Source: Acanthaster planci
Lineage: Eukaryota; Echinodermata; Asteroidea; Valvatida; Acanthasteridae
DNA: 64,000 nt
NCBI RefSeq assembly: GCF_001949145.1
Contig: NW_019091374.1
Span: 1,351,657 to 1,415,656, forward strand
Direction: 5' to 3'
Shown here: positions 1-12,300 of the stretch, in pieces
Numbering within the stretch: position 1 is the first letter of the stretch
How the letters are laid out: each line of letters begins with the position of its first letter
Translations under genes and position numbers: made by a program
The notes under the pieces: model-generated
What the model saw: the letters and a program-made list of their open reading frames with translations, nothing else
Database searches by the model: none
Told to the model about the DNA's origin: nothing

Positions 1-165
1 CACTCACTTTGTTTTCGCTAACAAGAGGAGACATAAAGTCCATAGAGAAATTCTTCCTTGATGATTGAGAGCATCAAGAGAGATGCCAGCAGGACGGACA
101 ATGCGCTGTGTGAAAGAGAGAGAGGGGAGGGGATGCCTTTCTGGGAACAGCCCGGGGCAACTTAC

Positions 166-363
166 GTCTTGTCCGTGATGTAACCCTCCACTTTGTGGAG
201 GTCCTTGCCGAACCAGCCGGCTGGTTTGAAATGGAGGAAGCACTTGTGACCTGTCTTGTGGTTGGTCATCTCCAGGAGGCCGTACATCTCAATCCACAGC
301 TTACCCACGATGAGATTGTGCAGACAGCTGCTGGGGTTGTGCCATGTGTACGTCTCATTGTAC
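166..363 (-). CDS. OSBPL1A: OSBPL1A exon 18 (residues 752-817, ORD), last exon in window
   Basis: The exon is 198 nt, with acceptor CACCCCAG|GTACAA and donor AAGAC|GTAAGT. It encodes [28 protein letters not shown], then [20 protein letters not shown], all typical ORD beta-barrel segments. The next exon lies left of base 1. The acceptor is preceded by an extreme C-tract that contains an 11-N assembly gap. Confidence 0.96.
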
Positions 364-3300
364 CTGGGGTGAAGGTCGGCGGCGGGGCGGGGGGGGGAAG
401 GTCGGGGCGGGGGNNNNNNNNNNNGGGGGGGGGGGGGGGGGGGGGAGGTCGGGGCGGGCACACAATAATGATAATCAGAAATATCTGGAGTTTTGTGTTG
501 TTGTTAAGCCCATTACAGGTCCCTTCAAAAGTCAAACTGCGAGTTCTTTCACAAGGCCACTCATAGGTAACAAAGTGAATACAAAGGAATGCCTTTACCA
601 CGGTTCACTTGATTGGCATGTTACTCGGCTCAGCTCTTAAAAAGGTGGGGAGGGGGTTCCCATTTTCTATATTATCATAACGATTCATTTTTGTACCACG
701 CAAAGCTTCTGGAGTTCTTCTCGTAATGTCTGGCAATCAGTTTGACGCCAGTTTTGTTAAAACTGCATGTAAAGTTCCTGCAAACCGGCCATTTCTTCGA
801 GTCGTTTGCCCTACTTTAAGGCCTTGCAGTTCAGGCGCCACAATTGGAGTGAAAAATATCACTCCGACACTCCGCACGGACTACACGGCCACACATTTGA
901 CTCACTTTGGGATGGTGACTGTGACCACACCCTTGGGCAACACCTCCAGGCTCTTGCCCCAAAACTTGAGCTTGGGGTAGACCGAGCCATGGAACTCGAA
1001 GTATGGGGAGGTGCAATGGAAGGCGCTGATGGGCGGATGGTGGCTGACCTGCTCAAGGACTATCTTAATGTCCATGTCTTCCCTGGATTAGAAAAAAATA
1101 ACTGTTCTCACAACTGCCTGAAAAGTAACTGCTTAGCAGTAAAAAAATCTGTCCCAAGCTTGTCACAAGAATAATTATGGCTTGTCAGGATTGTACAATG
1201 TACTTATCTCTGGTTTTCTTAGCTGAAAATGAACAAAAAAAGTTTAAGATTCTAGTTCTAGATAGAAAACAAGTCTGTTGCTGGCTAACCAATGCTGGCA
1301 CCAATTTATGCTCCTGGGTGGAGATGTCAAAGTTGGGGGTGAAGTGGCTAGCCTAGGGATACATTAACGTATTACCCACGGCCAGATTTGAGCCTTTTAC
1401 GTTCTGGTCATGAGGCACAAGACCCTACCCAGTAGGCAGCACCACCCACTTTACAGATGGAGAGATCACCCACAGGCATCTGACATATTTTTACCAAGTA
1501 CATGTACTCCGTTTGCATTGGTCAAAGCATCGGTGTTCACTCTAAGAATACTGTGCTAACAGGGCTTATCCACGGACAGAAATACCTGACTAATTCGTAT
1601 GTCTCCCCGAGTAATGGGTTGAAAGGCTTGCTGAGTCTGCCAAGGTTGGAAGCCCCCGCTGCCATGGCAAACGTTGCTACGTACTGTGCGAGAGAATGAC
1701 AAAGAAGTCAAGGTACCCGATTAAATTTATCTGACTATTTGTCGGAACTGTGACCAGCTTTCACAAACTTGCTAAGCGTATGGGCTCATTCACACAGATG
1801 AGCAAAAATGGATATTGCAAGTGGTAACAATTTTTATACAAGTCATGTTCATCGGTGCATTGGTAGGAATAATTTCATGAGATGACAGATAAAATGTTCC
1901 AGGCAAAGCCAAATTGCTGAAATGCTTCATCCATCACCGAATGAACTTATTCCTACTTTTTAAGTAATTGAAACATTCATGATTTGTTTCTTATGACACA
2001 AGCATAAATCCACTTCTGTTAGAACAAACGGTCCTCGTGCATTTACGTCTGCCATTTTGTAACCCCTTGGTAGCACTGTGCAAAATTAGACTGGTTCTTG
2101 CCCGTTTCTAAACTATGTTCCCCTTTCTTTACTGGGAATGAAATACTTGAAATGGGGACCCATCAAGTAGAGATCTGTTGGACAGGTACCATGGAATGGA
2201 ATAAATTATTCAGTGACGTGATCAATAATCCACCAATCAGATGATAGGGATTTATGCAGGTACTGTAAAAAAAAACCTTGTTTACACTGAGGCAGATTAG
2301 GGTTAAGGTTTGCTTTTTTGTGTCATCTGGAATTGACTTTAGGCAGAAAATGAAAATTCTTTAACCAGACAGAGTTGTTTCTTGCAAACATGAAGTCATG
2401 ATTTTTGATTTAAGATTTGATTCCTAGCAATTCTGATGACGGGTTGGCTAAAGCTAGCAGAAAGGGACCACAGGACTGGAGAGTCAGCTTGGGTTGGGTT
2501 GTCAATCCCTACCTGATTCCGAGGGGTTTTCCTTGGAATATTCATCCAGGGTTTTCCTCACACCTTTAAACACAAACATTTGTTTGTTGTCTTCTAGAAC
2601 AGTCTGTAGGTAAGAAGGCATTACCCTGATTATAAAGAAAAACTCAACCAAGTCGAATTAGTGCTGACCTTTATTCTCTCCACGGGGTCGTCGTTCATGG
2701 CAGCCTTGTGCAGCAGTTGACAGTGTTCCGTGTACTCACAGAACCGTTGGAGGAAGCTCAGGGGCTCGTTGAACACCACTGGCATGGTGATCTTGGACAG
2801 TTCCTTCCCTATACATTGCTTCAGAACCGTCCAGAGGCTGAACTGGTCCCTGCGGATCATGACGGCGGGCAGCTTTGTCCTTCAAGACGGAAAGCAAAAA
2901 ACCAAACAGAGTGAATCCATACAACAGAACCGTTTCCAACTATGTATGTGAAAAAGTGATTGGTTGCTAGGGACCTCTCTGGATCATTCAGAATGCAAAA
3001 CTTGGCAATTTAATGCCATGGCACCTTCTCTGTGCTTGAACAAGGTTGCAACATCCAATCCAGGATTGGATTATCCAATAGGTACATTTACATGTACAGT
3101 AGGCACTTGGTCAACAATTTCAGGACCCAACATAACACCACAAAATAACACTTCAAAATCTACCCGACATTTTTGTCAATACCCTGAAATCCTCAAATAC
3201 CAACTGGACGTTTTGGAGGATTGAGGATGGTTGGCATAAATAAAGAATCAAGAAATCGAAACTTCTAACATTCACACAAAATCTGACACGAAACAATCTT

Positions 3301-6300
3301 CTTCAAGAAACCTCAAAATAATTAAACTCGCCAAAAAACAAAAACTACAGCCACAAATATAAACACATCACTTTCAGGACCAACAGATTATGGCACCACT
3401 TCCTGTTGTTTTTCAACTGAAATAAATGTATGCACAATACACCTGGACTTAAGCTTAACACTTCCCACTGAAACAAGTGACCATGCATGTCCTGAATTAC
3501 TAGAAATTCTTTGCTCGCATAATGCACTGTGCTGGAGCACGGACAATTGACAGGAAGATGACTATGTAAAAAAGGTCATAACAGGAAGGAAAACGACATC
3601 AACCCACTGAACTTCTGACCACTGCAGCCGACACTTTGCCACAAAGCTTTCAAAGTACATGTGTAACATCAAATAACCTCTATCAAATACATGTTGGGTG
3701 GACATAGTTATCTTTTGCACCCCATCGTCCATCTTTACTTTGAAGCGAGCATTATGACCATATCAGAGGTGTTCACCGCTTCAAATAGTGCCTACATCAG
3801 TTGCAGATGCGACCAGATCTTTCCCAATGCAATAATATTTTCACCATACAGTCGCCATTTGTGACTACATACAAAAACATACCTGAACAATTTTGAGTAT
3901 GCTTAAAAATAAAAAAGCAAAGATTGTGTACTCAAAATTCATTCCGGAAAGGTAGAAATGGCAGTGCAAGTCTCATCATGAATTTAAAAGCTTAACTTTG
4001 CGCTGTATATGTACATAAATGTATGTGATACTGTACATGCGTCGCGATCACACACGTCTTGGTTGGTTCCCGATCTAAACATACGTTGTTGATGCCCTGT
4101 ATACGGACACCAGGCCCATTTTATAAACCTTGGCTTGGGCTCCATTTTTTTGCTGCTTTTTTGCTGCAACATAAATGAAGCCTGATACGGAGCTCATACT
4201 GGAATGGAAGGGTGTCACTGTGGTTAAGAGTGTCGGAAATAGCGCAACTCATGCAGCAGGGTGTCCTGCGACACGCTGAAACTACGGACGTCATGTAACA
4301 TCTGTGGCTGAACCCCTTGGCGAGTATGAAAACTCTGATTTCATGGATTGACCTCATCAGCACTCGTGTACATACATAGGCACGTTGTATGGTGTACATG
4401 TGCCGGGCCAGGTCACGATTCAACGGCATGGACGATCTAAACACAGGGTATTTATACTACATGTGTGTATGTACGTACATTCATGAATAATCAGCATACG
4501 TGATTACTAAACTTTCATAAAAGTGCTGGCGCCTAGATTTTTCCCCATTAGGAGCCAATGGCTACCAAGCAATTTTTTTTTGTCTGTTTAAAGGGTTGGA
4601 GGTGTTGGAAAACAGTCAAGTTGGTCTCAGGATAATGTACTGGTAAATGACTCATCCAAACGATGTTTGTCACTGGTTCTCTTCAACATGAAGTGGCTAA
4701 GGCCATTCCATTCCGCCGGATGGAGTACCATTCCGTTGCTGGTTGCTCCCAAGCTAATAATGCTGGTAGCCTGGTACCCATCCAAGCTCCAAGGTGGGCA
4801 GAGTACCGAGTTGGAATAAAGTGGCTTGCCCAAAGCCACAGCATATGCCAGACAGCTGGACTTAAACCTTTACCCCTTTTGGCCCTGTGCGGTGCCAATA
4901 ATCCCAACCACAAGATCACATTTTCCTTAAAGCGTTGGAAAACTTTTTTTTTAACTGTCTGAGTTCTGTTGTTGGTGCACTTTTGACTCAAAACTGCAAC
5001 TTTTTGAAAAAGAGCGTGTGTGCATGTTAACACATGCAAATTCTGTAGGAAATACTGAGCCCATCTCGTACATTGTATCCTGCTTAACTCTAACAGTCCC
5101 GAATGCTACAAAGTACTACTTAGTAGTAAAATGTAGTACTCAGCCCTGTCGCTTGTAAGAGGACATGACCGTATTGTTCTCTGAAGCCATAAAATACAAC
5201 AGAGAAGACAACGTACCATACAGTGCTGTGGCACTATGAATGCATGGTTTCATTGTGTACAAGTAACAATGGAATAAACCTAGCCAGAAATAGTAATTTG
5301 TAGCGCTAGGTCCCTCGGGCTCAGAGTGTTACGTATTTTTTTGTAGTGCTGAGTACTCTGAGCCCAACAACGCCCGGTACTGTTAGGGTTAAGGAGAATT
5401 GAAACTGTACTGTTGAAATACATGTAGTGGGGATTGTCAACATTCAAAGTTTGAAAAAGACCCAGGTGATCAATGAATATTGTACCTTGTAAGAATAAGT
5501 CTGCAAAGCCCCACCTAATGTTCCTGAAACAAACAGCTTTTAAACTAAGAAGAGGGAAGAGCCACCAAAAAAGGGCTGGGCAGCTCAGTTGGTAGAGCAC
5601 AAGTACGGTATTCCAAAGGCCGCAGGTTAAAATCCCGCTCCAGTCAATTTCTTTGTTCATCTTTGTAATCAAGCTTTTAAACTAGCGAAATTTCCCCAAA
5701 TGTGACCAGCTCCACAAAAAGAGGTATTATGGACATTTTTTTTTCAAAATGAGTTACATACGTATTTGAATTGGTTACAATAATCTTTAATTTGGTGTAG
5801 GTGTGAACCCTGTGGCATTTTACAATCTGGAGATGTATTCATTTTTACGTAATCATATCATACACATTAACAGAACTGCTTTCAGAGATAAAGCCCTTTA
5901 AACACAGGAAGTGGAAAAAGAAATCAGCCAAGAAGAGAGTTTCTTGATACCCATAGCAACAGTTAGGTTTCTTGTATGCATTGTGAAAGTACTGATCTAA
6001 TACAAGCCAATAAACCAAGAACTTAACAAATCACCGTTCACATCAAAAAGCCCTTAGTGTGAAATAACACAGCGCCCCTTAATACCCTTTTTTTGCAGAG
6101 CGGGTCACAAATAAACGCCAATTCAACATGAGCAGGCACTATTTGAATGCAGTTATTACGGAACAGAACACAAACCTTCTGCAGCCTGGTATGACTATAT
6201 CTGTCACCCCGTTCGCTGTGAGTTTCTTCTCTTCTCCTGACACCTCCTCTGACCTCTTCTCTGACCTCTGCCCTTCCGGGTCGGCCACATGTAATCGCTC

Positions 6301-9300
6301 CAGGGAACCGCTCGTCCCATCCATTATGCTGTGGAAGCTGTCCGTGTCACTCAGGGAACCAGCTAAATCCAGGGAAGCCCTTTCACTCAGGCTCTGAAAA
6401 TAATAATAATAAGCCCAAACTCCATGTACATTTATGTATGTACCAGTACATTATATGACACTTTGAAATGCACTGGGTGGAAAACACACTGAACTACCAG
6501 ACCCTTGAGCTGTAAGCATGCAAAGGCACATCAGGCACCTGCCTGATCATCCGCAAATTTCCGCCTAGCACAGCCAAAGTTCGTAAATGTTGATTTTTGC
6601 AGAGGGAGGAAAACTGAAGAATCTAGAGAAAACCCTCAGAACAGAAGAGAAACAGCAGCTCTAGCATGTCTACTCACAGCCTGGCCAGGAATAGAACCTA
6701 GGCCACAGAGGTGAGAGGCAAGCACTAGTACAAACCAAGTTTTCAATCCAGACAAACGGATATACATGTGAGTTTATAAAAATCTGTTTAAAAAAACCCA
6801 GTTTTGCAATTACGGACAAGTCTACAGTGCTGTTAACCCAATTTGCTGACAAGGACTCTAGTCCGACTCAAGTTCCAATATTTATGACTTCAAATTTAAC
6901 TAATGTCTTGATTTTTGACATGTTGACAATGTTTGACATGTACGGTACCAAATAAATTAATATGAAAAAAGTACAACTTTCAACAGGTACATAATAAAAA
7001 TACTACGGGATTTCTATAGCATCATTCCATCTAGATCAAGGCCCTAAGGATAACAACGACCAGTGATATAAGGACATTTAAATTTAGATTACAAACAAAT
7101 ATGTTTTTAGTTGTTTTCTGAAAAATGAAACAGTTTTCAGAGCTCTGATATGGGCAGGTATCATATTCCACAATGTGGGACTGGACATTGTGAAGGCTTT
7201 GTCAGTGAAGCTGTTTTTTTGATCTGGGTACTGACAGCAGGGTGTAATCACAGCACCGCACAGCACAGCATCAAGGCATGTACCACTACATGTATAACAA
7301 AGACCAGGTCGACCAGGAACATGTGGTGTGAAGCAAACTGTGCGGTGAATACATTTGAAGATGAGCAGAGCTAACTTGAATTAAATTCTGTTGGACAGGA
7401 AGCCAGTGAAGTTGGGCAAGTAATGGAAACACCAGCCAGCAGCCAATAAAATGTACGTAGTGCGATTTTGAAGTCGTTAAAGAGTCTTGTTAGATGTGTT
7501 TTAGCAACGCCAAATAACAGAGAATTACAATAATCGAGCCACAAGAGAACAAGGGCTTGGATGACAGGAATCAAAATCACGGTATCGGTGAATTCGTGCA
7601 ATGTTGTGAAGGTGGAAGTTAATGGACCGCGGCCTTGTAGCAACGTGTGTAGACATGGACAAGTGTTCATCAAAATGAATCCCGGAGATTGCGGACCGAC
7701 TTTGATGGTGAGATGATGGAACTCCCAAGAGGCAAATTGCAAAGTGAATGGGCTGATGCTGCAATGAGACATTCCGTTTTTGCTCCGTTCAGTTTGAGCA
7801 TGTTGTCAGTCAACCATGATTTCAAGTCCTGGATGCAGGATGACAACCTGGAAAGCACAGCTGATATCGAGTCTGGATCCTTAGAGTTGAAAGTGCAATA
7901 TAACTGAATGTAATTGGCATATTTTAACGGGAAACTTGAGACCGTGTCAGCGAATGACGTCACCTTGAGGGTTGACATAGATGATAAATACTGTACCAAG
8001 CAAGGGCCCTAGAGCAGAGCCTTGCAGCACTTTTGTGATTGAGAGGTTCTGGTCACGAGTAGTGCCCCTCAGCATATACATGCACAAGTACAGTACAAGA
8101 TCTGTTGGTAAGACACATGTAGCTGTGAAACCAAGAGAGCATTCCCCGTCAGGCCAATGGATTCAATAAGCCCCTGGAGAATATGGTGATCCACATAAAT
8201 CAATCGCATCGATTTTCATTACACTGGTGTCTTACCATTAGAAAGATGAGACTGTAATGTCTACATGTACATGTTTTATATGAAAACGACACGGGAGCAT
8301 ATGTTGGCAGCAATTACACACTGCATATGTAATCAGACATGTCAGAACTGTTTTGCAAAAGCATCATGGGTCACTTCATTAACAAATAATGTCACAAAGA
8401 GATCGACTACCCAAGTCCAGAACACTTTTTCTGGGGGGGGGGAGAGATTGCTTGGCTTTGTTTTATTACAGGTACAGGTCTTTAGGGATATGTGGTCACT
8501 ACAAAGTGAAAACAGTTTCCGACCTACCTGTGACTCCAGGGACATTAAAGAAGCTTTACCATACAAAAGCATTCTCACTTTCTTGCTTATCTCAGGCAGA
8601 AACTTACATGTCGGAAGAGATTTTCACAGTGTCAAGTTATAGCCTGTTCAACCGTATGGCGGCAGTAAGTTAGAACCCAACTCTAGAGCTGTTTCTTCCT
8701 TGGATGTTTCCCTCTTTCATAGAGATTTCATGGTGACCGTAAGCGGTCAAAGTGGTGCTTCTGGTTAGCAAACTTTTCTGCCACAGTAAGTGCAATTTTT
8801 CTGCTAACTGTTAAGCAATGCCATGAAATTGGGCCCTGGTAAGAACAAAAGCGGCAGCCACTGCATTTTTTCCCCCCCCCGCTCACCTCTGGGCTGCCAG
8901 CACAACTGGCCTCCGTCTTGGCATCGTAGAAGGTCCCACTCAAAGAAGAATACCTGGAGATTTGCTCCAAGTTGTGGTGCTCCTGCGCTAGGGCCTGCAG
9001 CCCATCCTGCAGAACGCGGGATTTCTCAAGGGCCTGCGACAGCTCGATCTTATGTAGCTGTGGTGAGAAAAATAGAAATGGAAATACCGTATAACCGTAT
9101 TTATCCTGCAGGATTGGACGTACGGGTAGCTGGCAGATCCTGTTTGATCGGGCAGAGAACTCACTTGTTTCGTTCTTGTCAAACTCAGTTGTGTTTTAGC
9201 AGTTAAGCAGACCTCCAAACATTGGCTATCAAGAATTTGGAATCCGTCTCCCTAAAATTCAGAACTTTTCGTAAAAAACTGGGAATATTCTCTGTATTAA

Positions 9301-12300
9301 CATGAACAAGGAAAAATCAGTGCTGCATTGAAAGAAAGTCGAGTCCATGTCCGTGATGATGTACAGTACCACACGTACTCACCAATTCCATAAATTTTTA
9401 TTTCCACAAGAGTTTACATCATCTGAAATGGTTTGCAATAATTTTTCATCTCCTAAATGTGCTGATTCACCGCAAAATTCAGCACGAATTTAAGTGCGAA
9501 ATTCAGCGAAAAATTCGCCGTGTGGTGCTTGCACACTTGATGTATCATGGTCAGTTTCACAGCAGTGCTTGGTCTTACGGTAGATCCAAACATTCTTAGC
9601 TGTGGTTCCTAGCGAAAGTGGGCACAGCGCAATGCATACAGTGTTAGTTACAATGAAGCTTGTTGATAGAGGGTGTTTTTGTCCACAAACAATTTCAGTA
9701 TCATGTCCATGTATCACATCCATCTCGCGGCTGGTACGCATCAGAAGAGGGCGCTGCCACAAATGTGGTGTGCGTAGTGTGCACCACACTGACTGTTTGG
9801 ATAAGTCGAATAAGGGGTGCTACGCTACATGCACAAGATTACATAGCCATTTTCTGGTAATACATAGGTGTGTCAAAATTGTGATTTGCCGGAAATTGTA
9901 GGGGTGAAATCGGAATGGCGGAAATGAAGGGAAAAGGCAGAAATTTTCTGCCAAAATCGGGAGGGTTGGGAGGTCTTAAGTTAAGTAACAGTGAACTTAA
10001 CAAGGTACTGTTGGATTCAGCAGGCAACCAATGATTGTGCACAGTTGACATGTTACATTCTGTTGAATTCAGGAGGAAACACAAAAAATAAGGCACTGTT
10101 GGGTTGAGCCGGCAAAACATTTTAAAAGCTGCATCAACCAACAACCGGGACTGTTGGACTGTGTTGGATTGAGCAGGAAAATCCCGGGGAACAGTTGGAG
10201 GTTTATTTGGGGCAGGGATTTTTCAAACCATTTCATACCAGACAATGGATTTCTCCTCAATAAATGATTCCATAGCTTTGCAGAGAGCACGTTAATGCAT
10301 TCTGGGAATGCACAATCAGGGAGACAGGTGACAGGTCAAACTACTAAATTTCCCACTTTTTTGAACACACCAGGTACTTCCTTCCTGGGTGAACACACTC
10401 ACACAAGTCTTTTCAAAGGTGACTACATGTATGTGTTAAACTTGGCTGCTGTAAAAATGAAACTATGATTACAACAATTTGTTGTACATACAAAAGACTT
10501 GGAATGGTCAGCAATGTATACATGTACCATAAATGCAGCTTACACAATGTACACATGTACATGCCATTTTTAAAGGTTGGCATTTTTGGTCCAAAAGCAT
10601 GTCTGAGGCTCATTTGCTGTGAAATTATCCCTGCATTAATCCTGTGAAGTCTTACAATACCTACATGTATATGTACATGTACATGTAGGCTCTTACTACA
10701 TGTACTGGCATGATGGCCTTGATCTTGAGCCATTAAGACCTTCCAAACTTTACTCCTGGTTCTTTCAAAATCCACCAGGTTTTGGAGGTTTTGGCAAGAT
10801 CGGAATCAAGGAAGAATCATACACGTACCATACATACAACCCAGCCATTGTAGCGGGGAAACTTTACCCGGTTCACATGGCACTTTATATGCTTTATAAA
10901 TTGCAGGGTGAAAAATACACTTGTCAGTTTACTTTATACAGTGATGGACTAGGAGAGTTGAGGTGAGAGTTTATATAAACAAAACAGCTGGTAAAGTTAT
11001 TGCAGGTGAATCACTGAAAACATTTAGATCACTGTGTAACACTTTCTCACACTCCTACCAGTAAATGCAAATGCTGTGGAAGAATTGTACGAAAATGACT
11101 TGGGTGATTTATAACTTCAAACCACATTCCGGTACTGTACAATGTACATGTACATACTAGTCCGCCAGCATTTTCACAAGTCCGCATCTTCCCCCAAATT
11201 TCAACATTCTTCTTTGGCAGTAATGTTTTCTGCTCCAACATCATGCATAATGCGGTGCTGACTGCTATTTAATTGTTAATGAGTAATCATAAAATAAATG
11301 GCCATGGGACTTACATGTATGAATTTCCAGAATATTCATGACTATAACTCTACTCAAGCAAATTAAACACACAAACAAACTGGTTACTTGGTGAAAATGG
11401 TTTGTTTTATTCACAATCTAAGAGACAGAAAAAAAAATTCCATATCATTATGAACAGTTTATGTACATGCACAGTACCGGTATGCCTGGCAAAATGTACA
11501 TAAACAATGTACATGTACTGTACATGTATATGTATGTATTGTACATGTTCGTTCTTGACTGTGTCCAGTACCTGTAGCGTGTGGACCAAACACGAAATCA
11601 CACCCCCAACATCATTGCTGTAACAACTACCAATGACCAATCAGAAAAACCAGTATTGCATATTCATAGCACACATAATGCATACACATGCCATACATGT
11701 ACACACACACGGCACGTCATACACATGGGATGCATATTCATGAACTTACACGTACCTCTGAGATGTAATTCATTAAAACACGAGCTGATTTAGATCTTGT
11801 ATGCAGAACCAACGTCGAGACCAACCATACCAGTACATGTATGTGGTCGTACAGTAAACGGCCGACAGTTTGCAATCGCGTCGCATGGGCATTGCGAACA
11901 GAAGTTTCAGACGATTTACAGCTGCTGCATTCATAGACTTTAGTATTGCTTCTGCTGGGCTGGTGCCAGGGACCAAACTAGTCACAATTAACTATTTCGA
12001 CGCTTATTTGAGAATCCTGTTTTACTAGACCGCCGGACTACCCAGACCGGAGCTTATGCTAGACCACCGCAGCTTTTACTTGGATTGGCTAGCGGACCAA
12101 CGTTGACGTCGAACCCTGCAACTTCACATTTACTGGACTGGAGTCTGTTAATGAATAAAACTACAATGGAGCCACCCAGTGGGAGGTTAAGAAGCTTTGT
12201 TTCCCAAGCATTGACGTTAGGAAAAAAAACCAATAAAAATAAAGACAACCTTCAATTATTAACATGGCACCATTAGAGAGGTGCCAGCATGTTTAATCAA

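Larger units (their letters stand above)
1083..2668. other. OSBPL1A introns 15 and 16
   Basis: Apart from exon 16 (1586-1683) this stretch has no recognised gene. On the minus strand, 1371-1445 has a weak tRNA-like trace (GGCTCAAATCTGG as a possible B box). The 2.44-2.63 kb segment is SINE-derived. Confidence 0.6.
6394..8886. other. OSBPL1A intron 13
   Basis: This intron holds a SINE head near 6.7 kb and the dead LINE reverse transcriptase at 7.1-8.06 kb. No further coding signal was seen. Confidence 0.8.

Noticed and set aside
195-640. Plus-strand frames with poly-Gly/poly-Arg
   Set aside because: They read the antisense of OSBPL1A exon 18 and its C-tract, including Ns.
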